Shown: positions 23,648 through 31,114, counted from the stretch's first letter. The stretch is 43,012 nt of DNA from Methanobacterium sp. (GCA_003151535.1 PLXT01000031.1:1-43012), one strand, 5' to 3'. The notes: generated from the letters alone by a model not told the origin. Program-made: numbers and translations.

Positions 23648-24265
23648 AACCTCTTTTGATTGGTTTTTAGCAGAGTTTACTAAACTACTAACAGGAAAGG
23701 CTTCCATTTTCTTGGTATCAAATGGAACAAAGAGATTTATTAGATGACTTTCCTCACTATCAGGGTTTAACCAGACATCCTCATCCTCTTTTGAAAGAAT
23801 AACCGGCATTCTATTGTGAATTGGTTGCATTAATTCATTAGGAGTTGTTGTTATGATAACAAAACCTTCATTGTTATATAAGCCTGCCATTGAGAAAACA
23901 TCTGTACCTTTAACTTTTATACAAAAGGGTTGTTTCAGGTCTTCTTGTTTCTGCCATTCAAAGAAAAAGGATGCAGGAACAAGACATCTTCCATCCTTAA
24001 ACATTGTTTTAAAAGTTCTAAGTTGAGAAACGGTTTCAGATTTAGCATTTATAAGCATTTGAGATTCACTCCATACTGCCTTAATACCAAAGGGAAGAAG
24101 TCTCCCTGTATTAGGAGAGTTTCTTGTGATTACCAAAGACTTCATTGTCGGTCTAATGTTAAACATGTCTTGAGTTTGAGGATTATTCTCAAGGTCAAAT
24201 CTTAACCTAATGTTAATACTAGACTTAAAACCTGATGTTCCTAAGAAACCGTATGCTCCGCACAT
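23585..24265 (-). CDS. SRAP (HMCES/YedK-type) DNA-crosslink protease
   Basis: The 226-aa protein starts MCG with catalytic Cys2, has RCLVPASFFFEW with the conserved Glu, and PIHNRMPVIL with the active-site His, so all key residues are present. SRAP proteins bind abasic sites in single-stranded DNA through Cys2 and protect them. On a conjugative element this would suit single-stranded transfer DNA, which is an inference. TATAAT within TTTGGTATAAT lies 6 nt before the ATG. Confidence 0.93.
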   Translation of the reverse strand: MCGAYGFLGTSGFKSSINIRLRFDLENNPQTQDMFNIRPTMKSLVITRNSPNTGRLLPFGIKAVWSESQMLINAKSETVSQLRTFKTMFKDGRCLVPASFFFEWQKQEDLKQPFCIKVKGTDVFSMAGLYNNEGFVIITTTPNELMQPIHNRMPVILSKEDEDVWLNPDSEESHLINLFVPFDTKKMEAFPVSSLVNSAKNQSKEVLLPFKPLKDTKSSQSNLFEN

Positions 24266-24401
24266 GATGTAATTATACCAAAAAAGGTTCTTACCCCTCT
24301 TTTGATACTTTCACGATTGTTAAAGTACTACTTCTTCGGAAGGGCGCAAGGGTTTCCGCTTCGCTTCAATGAACTTAGGATTGATATAATAGGATAAATC
24401 G

Positions 24402-24440
24402 TTAATCTTTGCGAAATAGACGACTATGTAAGAACCTATT
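24402..24440 (+). repeat. Degenerate dispersed repeat upstream of the 112-aa gene
   Basis: TTAATCTTTGCGAAATAGAC followed by GACTATGTAAGAACCTATT resembles the copies at 24821 and 25346 (TTTGC, ATAGAC-AC, AGAAC-TATT). It is the weakest copy and sits in the 222-bp gap between the SRAP and 112-aa genes, which otherwise holds only a TTGACA box (24453-24458). Confidence 0.35.
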
Positions 24441-24487
24441 ATGCAGTTACCTATTGACAATTACCCTGTATTTATTAGAATGCTCAC

Positions 24488-24826
24488 ATGGGAGAAAGAA
24501 TTAGAATAATTGATACGCCTCCAGGACAAGCTCCTGAATGGGTTAGGAAACAATGGGTTGGATTAGAATTAACAGTTGCAGATGAACCACAAGACGATGA
24601 ACCCCGAGTGCAATATGGCGCAAGAGGCGGAGCTTCTCAAAATTTAGGCGGATATAAAATTGACGCAGAGGTTGCATTAGGTGCATTGGCAGAAAAATCT
24701 CTTCTTGCAGCTAGATGGTGGGAAGATCATGCACCCACGGCATTTTTACCTTCTTCTATGCTAGTTTTTAGAAGAGACGTTTGTGAAGTGATTCCAGAGC
24801 CTCAAAAAGTAGATCCACAAGGCTAA
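24488..24826 (+). CDS. Small conserved hypothetical (PEWVRKQWVGLEL type)
   Basis: The 112-aa protein has a GQAPEWVRKQWVGLELTVAD block near residues 13-32, a pattern I recognise from many small bacterial proteins of unknown role, and an Ala-rich LGALAEKSLLAARWWEDHAP segment. It is soluble. The gene stands alone, with repeats on both sides and a stop codon that lies inside the following repeat. Confidence 0.6.
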   Translation: MGERIRIIDTPPGQAPEWVRKQWVGLELTVADEPQDDEPRVQYGARGGASQNLGGYKIDAEVALGALAEKSLLAARWWEDHAPTAFLPSSMLVFRRDVCEVIPEPQKVDPQG

Positions 24827-24866
24827 AATATGCAGCCCCGCGGAATATATGATGTTAGAATTTATT
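24821..24866 (+). repeat. Dispersed repeat A
   Basis: GGCTAAAATATGCAGCCCCG, CGGAATATATGATG, then GTTAGAATTTATT. It aligns with repeat B at 25346 over GC-CCG-GG-ATA-A and GTTAGAA-TTATT. It contains the stop codon of the preceding gene and ends just before the next gene's -10 box. Confidence 0.55.
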
Positions 24867-24873
24867 ATTTTGG

Positions 24874-24879
24874 TATAAT
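24874..24879 (+). promoter_or_regulatory. Extended -10 box of the GNAT gene
   Basis: TATAAT in TTTGGTATAAT ends 7 nt before the ATG at 24887. The same TTTGGTATAAT word precedes the SRAP gene. Confidence 0.5.
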
Positions 24880-24886
24880 CTAAGGA

Positions 24887-25348
24887 ATGGTAGATATCAG
24901 ATCTGCAACAAAAAACGAGGTAAAAGATCTCCAAGACTTAAACGATGAGGTTTTTATTGATAATCAAAAATATGATGATGATTTAGACATGAATTGGGCA
25001 AAATCAGATAAAGGAAAGGAATACTTTACCGAAGTACTAAACAATCCAGAATCAATCTGCTTAATTGCTGAGGAAGGATCAAGAAAAGTAGGATATATAG
25101 CAGCTGGGAAAAAGGAGATAAGTTACCGCAAGAGCAAATATATAGAGATTGAAAATATGGGAGTTATCCCAGATTTTAGATCTAAGGGAGTAGGAACATT
25201 ACTTATACAAGAAAGCTTAAAATGGGCAAAATCAAAAGGTTTTCAAAAGGCATATGTAAACTCTTATTTTAACAACACTGCCGCAATCGACTTCTACAAG
25301 AAGAATGGATTTTTGGAAACTGACCTTAGCTTAGAAAGAATTATCTAG
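24887..25348 (+). CDS. GNAT-family N-acetyltransferase
   Basis: The 153-aa protein has the GNAT fold order: MVDIRSATKNEV start, central VGYIAAGKK strand, IENMGVIPDFRSKGVGTLLI with the acetyl-CoA pyrophosphate loop (RSKGVGT, about 102-108), and FYKKNGF near the end. The substrate is unknown. A single gene between repeats A and B, carrying its own promoter. Confidence 0.9.
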   Translation: MVDIRSATKNEVKDLQDLNDEVFIDNQKYDDDLDMNWAKSDKGKEYFTEVLNNPESICLIAEEGSRKVGYIAAGKKEISYRKSKYIEIENMGVIPDFRSKGVGTLLIQESLKWAKSKGFQKAYVNSYFNNTAAIDFYKKNGFLETDLSLERII

Positions 25349-25380
25349 CTCCGAGGGATAGACAACGTTAGAACTTATTT
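25346..25380 (+). repeat. Dispersed repeat B
   Basis: TAGCTCCGAGGGATAGACAA, then CGTTAGAACTTATTT. It begins at the GNAT stop codon and ends 6 bp before the convergent 75-aa gene, so the repeat fills the whole intergenic space. Confidence 0.6.
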
Positions 25381-25385
25381 TATTT

Positions 25386-25613
25386 TTAGGTAGCTGTAGC
25401 TGTTGTTCCAATTGCTGGCCCGGGTGCTAATGATGATAAGGTTGCATTGCTTGGTCCAGTAGATGTTTGATAAGAAAATTTCCTAAATAAATCATCAGGA
25501 ATCTCACAAAATATAGGTTTCGGTTCTTCTTTGATACAGATTTCATTAACAATTTCACCTAAAGTTTTAGGAGGAAGTGGTTTTTCTAATGAAATATAAA
25601 ACTGGTCTATCAT
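25386..25613 (-). CDS. Hypothetical 75-aa protein
   Basis: The protein (MIDQFYISLEKPLPPKTLG start, Ala/Gly-rich end PAIGTTATAT) has no recognised domain. A TATAAT on the minus strand (25621-25626) lies 7 nt before its ATG, which supports that it is expressed. It sits between repeats B and C. Confidence 0.5.
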   Translation of the reverse strand: MIDQFYISLEKPLPPKTLGEIVNEICIKEEPKPIFCEIPDDLFRKFSYQTSTGPSNATLSSLAPGPAIGTTATAT

Positions 25614-25633
25614 CAGACATATTATATCAAATT

Positions 25634-25676
25634 GAGGCTAAATATGCACCTCCGAGGAATTGACGAAGTTCAACCC
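25634..25676 (+). repeat. Dispersed repeat C
   Basis: GAGGCTAAATATGCACCTCC, GAGGAATTGACGAAG, TTCAACCC. It shares GGCTAAA-TATGC with A and CTCCGAGG-AT-GAC with B. It occupies the space between the cupin stop and the promoter of the 75-aa gene. Confidence 0.55.
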
Positions 25677-26104
25677 TATAGATTTTCAAATCTTCCATCT
25701 TTGTATGGTGGAAAACAAATCTCATAAGCCATTAGAGGAGAGCCTGCATCTGCCTGCCATTGCATCTGTTCACCAACTCTTACTGAAACAGTAAAAGGAT
25801 TTGGAGTGTCATCGCTTACTGGGTATTCAGTCTGTGTATTATTTGGATTTGTTATGACAAGCTTACCTTTCCCAGAAAGATAACCTTCAATAGTTCTATC
25901 TCCTTTTAAAACTCTTTGCAAAGGTGTTTTGCAACCTGGATTTATCCTAATTATTCCTAAGTCTTTACCCTCATCTCCAGTGAATTTATATACATCGCAC
26001 TCTACGCCAGTAGTAACTTTGGTAGTTTCTACGAAAGAGACTGGCTGAGCCTTATCATCAAATTCAAAATTACTTATAGGAATAATATCTTGTTCCTGAC
26101 TCAT
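25676..26104 (-). CDS. Small cupin-like protein
   Basis: The 142-aa protein is beta-rich: GECDV-type strands, NPGCKTPLQRV in place of a first cupin motif, KGKLVITN, then a second half ending AGSPLMAYEICFPPYKDGR, a typical cupin C-terminal strand. The usual His cluster is not evident, so it may be a degenerate or non-metal cupin. TATAAT lies 6 nt before the ATG (26111-26116, minus). Confidence 0.6.
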   Translation of the reverse strand: MSQEQDIIPISNFEFDDKAQPVSFVETTKVTTGVECDVYKFTGDEGKDLGIIRINPGCKTPLQRVLKGDRTIEGYLSGKGKLVITNPNNTQTEYPVSDDTPNPFTVSVRVGEQMQWQADAGSPLMAYEICFPPYKDGRFENL

Positions 26105-26131
26105 GAGGTAATTATATCAGAAAAAAATCTA

Positions 26132-26162
26132 AGGCTAATTTGCTCCCCCTATCGGACTTATT
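26132..26162 (+). repeat. Dispersed repeat D
   Basis: AGGCTAATTTGCTCCCCCTA then TCGGACTTATT. The first 15 nt match the reverse copy at 426-473 closely; the second part is diverged. It lies upstream of the cupin-like gene. Confidence 0.45.
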
Positions 26163-26201
26163 CATCAACTAGGAGATTGAGTTTGCAGAATTAATATACT
26201 T

Positions 26202-26283
26202 TATAATACTTTGGGAAGTGATTTGTAGTTGAAATGGGGTTTGTGAGAAACTGACCGAGGGTTTTCCCGCCCTCGGTTTATTT
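26202..26283 (+). ncRNA. Candidate small RNA between TATAAT and a terminator
   Basis: TATAAT (26202-26207) predicts a start near 26214, and an intrinsic terminator ACCGAGGG-N8-CCCTCGGT-TTATTT ends at 26283. No plus-strand gene of useful length lies between, so the unit of about 70 nt may be a small RNA. A -35 box is not clear. Its 3' end also overlaps the stop of the convergent 146-aa gene. Confidence 0.35.
26254..26283 (+). terminator. Intrinsic terminator
   Basis: An 8-bp perfect stem ACCGAGGG/CCCTCGGT with an 8-nt loop is followed by TTTATTT on the plus strand. On the minus strand no T run follows, so it is a plus-strand terminator. Confidence 0.7.
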
Positions 26284-26722
26284 AAGAGAATTTAGTAATT
26301 GCGTCACCATTAAAAAACATTTCAACTGCCGCTTTCTCGGTCCAATCTATATTTTCATCTGCAAGTAAATCCTCAAGAGTCATTAATACAATATTTTCAT
26401 TAGCCATACTGCCCGTAGATTTTTTTGCAACTGTAAAGTAATAGTTTTCTTGAGTTTTTAAATTTTTAGATATCCCCCTAATAATAGTTACCATATCAAC
26501 AGGGGCTTCATCAATTTCCAAACCGTCTTTTTGAAGATTAAAAGTAACTTCTTTAACCTCCATTTTTATTTCCCAGTCTATGCCCGTGTTTTTACCGTAA
26601 TATTTATTAGCTTCTATTCTATTGAAGATTACTTTACCGTCTTTGTTATGAATTGAGTAATTTACGAATATATCTCCCTCAGGGGTTACAAAAACAGGTA
26701 TAAAAAAATGATTTGTTCTCAT
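26282..26722 (-). CDS. Hypothetical 146-aa protein
   Basis: The protein (MRTNHFFIPVFVTPEGDIFV start) alternates hydrophobic and polar residues as in an all-beta fold, with an acidic helical end (LMTLEDLLADENIDWTEKAAVE). No family recognised and no signal peptide. It is divergent from the structured leader of the DUF2958 gene. Confidence 0.55.
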   Translation of the reverse strand: MRTNHFFIPVFVTPEGDIFVNYSIHNKDGKVIFNRIEANKYYGKNTGIDWEIKMEVKEVTFNLQKDGLEIDEAPVDMVTIIRGISKNLKTQENYYFTVAKKSTGSMANENIVLMTLEDLLADENIDWTEKAAVEMFFNGDAITKFS

Positions 26723-26787
26723 TTGTAATATGAGTTTATCATTATTTAGTCTTTAGCAAAAATATATACCAGGGGTCTTACCCCTCA

Positions 26788-26882
26788 GATTACAAGGGTA
26801 TATAAACGAAGTCGTTGCTTCGCCCTTGTAATCCTCACCCCGCTTATTTCATCTCAGGTATAGGAAGCAGGTTTGCTTCCTA
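26788..26882 (+). promoter_or_regulatory. Structured 5' leader of the DUF2958 gene
   Basis: GATTACAAGGG (26788-26798) pairs perfectly with CCCTTGTAATC (26823-26833), enclosing CGAAG/CTTCG (26807-26811, 26818-26822) with an 8-nt bulge. A second stem TAGGAAGC/GCTTCCTA (26861-26868, 26875-26882) follows. Upstream GGGGT-CTT-ACCCC (26772-26784) may form a small stem. Such a chain of hairpins before an SD suggests cis-regulation. Confidence 0.5.
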
Positions 26883-26914
26883 AAACCTAATTCTAAAAGA
26901 GAGGGGGTGAAATT

Positions 26915-27229
26915 ATGAAACTATTAACTAAAGAATTACTAAGTAAATTACCAGCGCTATATTCTCAGGAAAACGAGAAAGATCCGATGGTTATCTGCAA
27001 ATTCTTTTTACCGATGACTAAATGGACTTGGTATGCGAGCGAGTTTGACGGTAAAGATACATTTTTTGGATATGTTTGCGGAGAATATCCGGAGTTAGGA
27101 TACTTTTCCTTGTCTGAACTTGAAGAAGCACAAGGGCCATACGGATTGGGTGTTGAACGTGATAGGTTTTTTGAGCCCGTCAGATTGTCTACGATAAGGG
27201 CAGAATACGAAAGCTACAACTATCGTTAG
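26915..27229 (+). CDS. DUF2958 family protein
   Basis: The 104-aa protein has the family's hallmark: MKLLTKELLSKLPALYSQE start, VICKFFLPMTKWTWYASEFD (27-46), FFGYVCGEYPELGYFSLSEL, and GLGVERDRFFEP at the end. DUF2958 proteins are typical of plasmids and conjugative elements; their role is unknown. An AGAGGGGGTG SD precedes the ATG, unlike the leaderless genes around, and a long structured leader lies upstream. Confidence 0.9.
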   Translation: MKLLTKELLSKLPALYSQENEKDPMVICKFFLPMTKWTWYASEFDGKDTFFGYVCGEYPELGYFSLSELEEAQGPYGLGVERDRFFEPVRLSTIRAEYESYNYR

Positions 27230-27237
27230 GAAAGAGA

Positions 27238-27268
27238 GCCTGCCGTTTCGCCTTAAGCGGCAGGCTTT
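27238..27268 (+). terminator. Hairpin between DUF2958 and the 55-aa gene
   Basis: GCCTGCCG (27238-27245) pairs with CGGCAGGC (27258-27265), followed by TTTA. The stem is strong but the T run is short, so it may be a weak terminator or an mRNA-processing hairpin between two SD-led genes. Confidence 0.5.
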
Positions 27269-27294
27269 AGAAATATAGAAAGGAGGTGAAGATT

Positions 27295-27462
27295 ATGATA
27301 AATCCAATGCTCACAAATGAATACGAAAATGAAATTCTAAATCTTATTGATAATCGTGACGAGTTTACAAGAAGTGATTTACAGGGAATAGTTACCGTAC
27401 TTGTAAATAAGATTATGAATGAGGGTTTCAAAGTAATCAGTAATCAGAAAAGGACGGAATAG
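27295..27462 (+). CDS. Small 55-aa hypothetical protein
   Basis: An AGGAGGTGAA SD precedes the ATG. The product begins MINPMLTNEYENEILNLI and is predicted helical and acidic, without known motif. It lies downstream of DUF2958 behind a hairpin and converges on the replication-relaxation gene. Confidence 0.65.
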   Translation: MINPMLTNEYENEILNLIDNRDEFTRSDLQGIVTVLVNKIMNEGFKVISNQKRTE

Positions 27463-27479
27463 AGAATATTGTAGACGGC

Positions 27480-28256
27480 TTATTCTACTTTTTCCCAGAT
27501 ATTAACTTTATCATTACTAAATCTGATAGCGTCCTGAGTCGTTACGTATAAAGAAATATCTTCAAAAGTTTTACTGAGTTTATATTTTCCATATTTCATT
27601 AAATATTTTTTACGTCTGTCATTTTGTACTACGTATAAAAGAGTTGGGAAAGGACTATTTTTGGTGTTTGCCTGCCAATCTCCGTCCTCTGCAAATTTAA
27701 TATATTTTCTTGTAGTAAATCGTATAACCCCGAGGTGTTTTCTGGACTCATCAAATAAGTCTAGAAAGTATTTATCCGTTTGACCTTTTTTCTCAATTGC
27801 AATATATGCATCAGGTAACTCTTTGGGGAAAAAGTCATAACCCATTAAATCCTGCTGTGTTAAGAAAGTAAGCTGTGACCCCTTAGTTTTTCTGGAAAGA
27901 AAATATAAGTAAATATCAAAAAGAAAGAGGAAATGATTTCTGGAGTTTATTTTAATATCTTTTTCTTTATGTAATCTTTTTAAGAAATTCTTGTCACAAT
28001 TCTCATCTTCTTCAAGAATGTATCTGGCATTTGTTGCTAAACAAAATATATGTGATATTGTTGGATCTGACTCATCTACAATTACGGATGAATACCCTTT
28101 GTCTTTTAAATCTGTCATCCATTCTCTTATTCTATGTGTGTCTTTGTGATGAAAGTATTTTTGTAATTGTAGTACTGTTATGAAGCGAAATTTATAAAGA
28201 AGAAAGAGTATGATTTTTTGTGTTTTAGTAATTGGTAATAATATTGGTTTAAACAT
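27480..28256 (-). CDS. Replication-relaxation family protein (element 1)
   Basis: The 258-aa protein has an N-terminal winged helix (TKTQKIILFLLYKFRFITVLQ then LQKYFHHKDTHRIREWMTDL, about 10-52), followed by a mixed domain with DAYIAIEKKG near 148-157. The layout is that of replication-relaxation proteins of mobile elements, which are thought to act at the origin of transfer or replication. The paralogue at 37486 in the second element shares the HTH pattern (QKEIMDLVFRFRFINRYQIQ). It lies downstream of the T4CP gene on the same strand. Confidence 0.75.
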   Translation of the reverse strand: MFKPILLPITKTQKIILFLLYKFRFITVLQLQKYFHHKDTHRIREWMTDLKDKGYSSVIVDESDPTISHIFCLATNARYILEEDENCDKNFLKRLHKEKDIKINSRNHFLFLFDIYLYFLSRKTKGSQLTFLTQQDLMGYDFFPKELPDAYIAIEKKGQTDKYFLDLFDESRKHLGVIRFTTRKYIKFAEDGDWQANTKNSPFPTLLYVVQNDRRKKYLMKYGKYKLSKTFEDISLYVTTQDAIRFSNDKVNIWEKVE

Positions 28257-28335
28257 TTTAAGTATTGGTTAGATGAGCAGAAGTTTTATTTAGACATTGG
28301 GTTATATATCCTTATTTTGATATTCATTACGTCCC

Positions 28336-28351
28336 CTTATATTAATATAAG
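28336..28351. repeat. Perfect 16-bp palindrome
   Basis: CTTATATTAATATAAG is fully symmetric. It lies in the 171-bp gap between the T4CP stop and the replication-relaxation start, 53 bp from a second hairpin, in sequence without genes. Confidence 0.55.
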
Positions 28352-28403
28352 TATAAAGAGGCCGCGCATTCATTAGTTTTAGCTTCAATAGTTGCCATTA
28401 TTT

Positions 28404-28429
28404 TGTACTAACGCGCTAGTACATTTTTT
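28404..28429 (+). terminator. Hairpin with T run next to the T4CP stop
   Basis: TGTACTA-ACGCGC-TAGTACA (28404-28423) is followed by TTTTTTA on the plus strand. It looks like an intrinsic terminator, yet no plus-strand gene ends here. Alternatives are a hairpin acting in DNA transfer or protection of the minus-strand mRNA end. Confidence 0.5.
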
Positions 28430-30947
28430 AACGTTTTTTCTTCTTACTAAATCCATATTCATCAAGTTCTTTTTTATCTTCTACATCGGCATTTTGATTA
28501 ACTTCTTCTTTCGGTTTTTGATATTTTATTGCCCAGTTTTTTCTTGATGCCTCAAACAATTTTTCTATTAATTGATCATCTTTTTTAAGCGGCGTATAAA
28601 TTGTAGTTCCTGAATATGGTTCTTCCGATTCCGTTGCCGAGACTTTAATATAAAAATTATATTTTGGCAAATTGGAGATATCGCCTTTAGTAATATAAGG
28701 GGCAAATTGATTTAACATTAATTCTTCATCAATGTAATTTGCAGATCTAAAACAAACAACGGTTGTAACGTTAGCCAAAATAACATTAACAATATTTTTA
28801 TCATCCTGTTGGGAAGTAGATTGTTCAGCAATAGTAACTCTTAATTTATACTTCCTACCCTCTGATAGCATTTTAGTAAATGAATGAGTCGCAAAGTTTT
28901 GGAATTCATCAACATATAAGTAAAACGGTTTTCTTTTGCTTTCCGGCATGTTAGCTCTCTTTAACGATGCCTGTTGAATTTTAGTCATAACAGTTGTTCC
29001 TAAAAGTCTTGAAGTATCTTCTCCTAATTTTCCTTGTGATAAATTACAAATAATTATTTTTCCCTCATTCATTAACTGATCAAAATTAATAGTTGATTTA
29101 GGCTGCTCTAAAATTCTTTTGGCAGTAGGCGAAAAGAGAAATCGTCCTATCTTAGCAGTTACTCCTCCGACCATTTTAACTATCTGATATTCTCCTGCAC
29201 GACCGAATTCATACTTCCAAAAGTTTTTTAAGTTTTCATCTTTTAATTTACTAAGCACCTGCTTTTGAAACGGTGGATTATTCAAAAGATCATAAACAGT
29301 AAAGATAGTTCTGTCGGGAACAGTAAAGGACGTATAGATAGCATTTCTTAAAATATATTCAATTCTATGGGCATTAATATTTTCTTCTTTAGAAAATACT
29401 TTACGAAATAAAGATATAACTCCTTCGCAAACCACTTCTTTTTCAAGTTCCGCTTCGTCTTCATCTAAGCCTTCTGATAATTCCAGAATGTTAATACCAA
29501 TCGGATACTTTAAATCAATCGGGTTTATGTAAACGAGATCATTTAATCTGCTTTCAGGAATGATAGAAAGAAGATCATCCGCAGCATCTCCATGAGGGTC
29601 AAGAAATGCCATGCCCCGTCCCTGTTCAATATCATGCTTGGCCATTGAAAACATCATGGTTGTTTTTCCTGATCCGGTTCTTCCGATAATATACATATGA
29701 GTTTCCCTTTCTTCTTCAGTTAAACCAATATCAGTATCTGTCCCTCCATAAGTATTTTTGCCAAAGACAACATCATATTTATGATCTTTCTTTAATGACA
29801 ATGGGGCGGGAAGTTCTTTGCTATGTGTTTTAACCAAATCTTCGGTAGAAACCGTATTGGCAAACGGGAAATGGAAAAGTGAGGAAATTTCGGAAACCGA
29901 AAAGTATGATTTACTTAATAAAGTCAGTCTATTCTTAAAAGAAAAGAATATTAATTTATCCATTACTCTCAAGCCTAAATGTTTTTTAGTAGTTATCGAT
30001 TGATATTCAGATGAAGAAAAGCTACTAAAGGAAGAAGTGATTGAACTTACCTTTTCGGAAATGTTTTCCCCACGATCTGATATTAAAAGCAATCTGATTG
30101 ATGTTTCAAATAACGGCTGCTCTACTTTCTCATTAATTAAACCGATAATGTCTTTTTCTGAAGGTGACTGTCTATTAAGCGTTTTACTTGGTGGTCTCGA
30201 TAACATTCTAAATAACTTTGGTGAATTAATATAGTGAAAAGTATCAGCGTTTTTTAGAATAAATTTCTGTATTTTCTTTGCTTCTTTTACTTTTACAGGA
30301 GTTAAAACTATCTGAAGCGAGATTAATTCCCCGGGATTTAATTTTGTCATCATCCCGGTGATGTATGAGATAGGATCATACATTTCCAACAAATTATGTT
30401 TTTTTAAGGGAAAGGCAAAATGGTTTGCTAGTTTAAAATCAATAATTTTATATTCTTTCTTTTTTAACTCCTCTAAGCTTTTAGGAAGATAATCCTTAAT
30501 TTCTTTAATGGTAATTTGAGGCAAGTACGAAATGAGAGTTTTTCTTAAGATACTCGCTTTCTCAGGAGTAGTTCTGATTAAGTATCTTATTCCCTCACTT
30601 CTGGTGGAAACAATCTCTAAAGAAAAGTATATTTTCTTTCCCAATAACTTATCTTTTAAAGAATGTTGCTTTCCAAGAGATTGGATAAGAGAAAAGAGCT
30701 GTTCGGTGGTATAGCTTTCCTTCTCAGTTAGAGAGGGCGGAGTAATCTCTAGTATGGTTTGTTTTCCTTTTAATAATGTTCTTAAGATAAGAAGTTTTCT
30801 CAAGAAAAACATTATTAATATAAGTATGAGAAAAACGACAACGTATGGTATTAAAGAATATGCGGTTTTGACAATAGGACTATTAGGCAGGGATTTGAGC
30901 AGGGTTTGAAATAGGTTGTTGGCCTCGAACTGCTGAATATTATTCAT
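28428..30947 (-). CDS. Type IV coupling-type ATPase (TraG/VirD4-like)
   Basis: The 839-aa protein has one N-terminal membrane helix (about 31-50), a long middle region, and a P-loop ATPase: Walker A GRTGSGKTT (422-430), the AFLDPHGDAADDLL motif, and Walker B LYVDEFQNF (about 677-685), then FRSANYIDE near the end. It is larger than usual T4CPs because of about 300 extra residues before the ATPase core. Coupling proteins bring DNA to the T4SS channel; the T4SS operon is 16 kb away on the same strand. A GGAG lies 6-10 nt before the ATG and a TGGTATACT extended -10 (30992-30997) drives it. Confidence 0.88.
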   Translation of the reverse strand: MNNIQQFEANNLFQTLLKSLPNSPIVKTAYSLIPYVVVFLILILIMFFLRKLLILRTLLKGKQTILEITPPSLTEKESYTTEQLFSLIQSLGKQHSLKDKLLGKKIYFSLEIVSTRSEGIRYLIRTTPEKASILRKTLISYLPQITIKEIKDYLPKSLEELKKKEYKIIDFKLANHFAFPLKKHNLLEMYDPISYITGMMTKLNPGELISLQIVLTPVKVKEAKKIQKFILKNADTFHYINSPKLFRMLSRPPSKTLNRQSPSEKDIIGLINEKVEQPLFETSIRLLLISDRGENISEKVSSITSSFSSFSSSEYQSITTKKHLGLRVMDKLIFFSFKNRLTLLSKSYFSVSEISSLFHFPFANTVSTEDLVKTHSKELPAPLSLKKDHKYDVVFGKNTYGGTDTDIGLTEEERETHMYIIGRTGSGKTTMMFSMAKHDIEQGRGMAFLDPHGDAADDLLSIIPESRLNDLVYINPIDLKYPIGINILELSEGLDEDEAELEKEVVCEGVISLFRKVFSKEENINAHRIEYILRNAIYTSFTVPDRTIFTVYDLLNNPPFQKQVLSKLKDENLKNFWKYEFGRAGEYQIVKMVGGVTAKIGRFLFSPTAKRILEQPKSTINFDQLMNEGKIIICNLSQGKLGEDTSRLLGTTVMTKIQQASLKRANMPESKRKPFYLYVDEFQNFATHSFTKMLSEGRKYKLRVTIAEQSTSQQDDKNIVNVILANVTTVVCFRSANYIDEELMLNQFAPYITKGDISNLPKYNFYIKVSATESEEPYSGTTIYTPLKKDDQLIEKLFEASRKNWAIKYQKPKEEVNQNADVEDKKELDEYGFSKKKKR

Positions 30948-30991
30948 ACACTCCGGGCAGATTAGGCAGTAGCCTTAAAATTTCTGAGCGT

Positions 30992-30997
30992 AGTATA
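30992..30997 (-). promoter_or_regulatory. Extended -10 box of the T4CP gene
   Basis: On the minus strand TGGTATACT gives a start about 38 nt before the ATG, so unlike most genes here the T4CP mRNA has a real leader with an SD. Confidence 0.45.
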
Positions 30998-31023
30998 CCA
31001 CAAACGATTTTAAAAACCCATTT

Positions 31024-31053
31024 AGAGGCTAAGTCCCATATTATTTAGCCTCT
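31024..31053. repeat. Inverted repeat AGAGGCTAA/TTAGCCTCT
   Basis: Nine-bp arms (31024-31032 and 31045-31053) separated by 12 bp lie between the divergent T4CP and recombinase promoters; the right arm touches the -35 TTGACA. The GAGGCTAA word recurs in the dispersed repeats. Confidence 0.5.
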
Positions 31054-31081
31054 TGACACTATCTATATTTAGATATACACT
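31053..31081 (+). promoter_or_regulatory. Promoter of the recombinase operon (element 1)
   Basis: TTGACA (31053-31058), 17-bp spacer, TACACT (31076-31081). The spacer contains the first palindromic operator, so a bound repressor would block RNA polymerase. Confidence 0.65.
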
Positions 31082-31096
31082 ATCTATATCTCGATA
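31060..31096. promoter_or_regulatory. Two tandem operators, 21 bp apart
   Basis: TATCTATATTTAGATA (31060-31075) is a perfect TATCTA-N4-TAGATA palindrome within the -35/-10 spacer. TATCTATATCTCGATA (31081-31096) starts at the last base of the -10. They form a 21-bp direct repeat, two helix turns, as expected for cooperative repressor dimers. They fit the TATC-N8-GATA site over the XRE start at 3338. Confidence 0.65.
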
Positions 31097-31114
31097 GTAT
31101 ATTGAGGCTGAATT

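Noticed and set aside
24821..25380. True integron attC sites
   Set aside because: The RYYYAAC/GTTRRRY arm pairing cannot be drawn convincingly and no IntI-type tyrosine recombinase is in the window.
28327..28400. 18-codon frame between T4CP and replication-relaxation gene
   Set aside because: Very short, no SD at proper distance, and it ends inside the palindrome; not supported as a gene.
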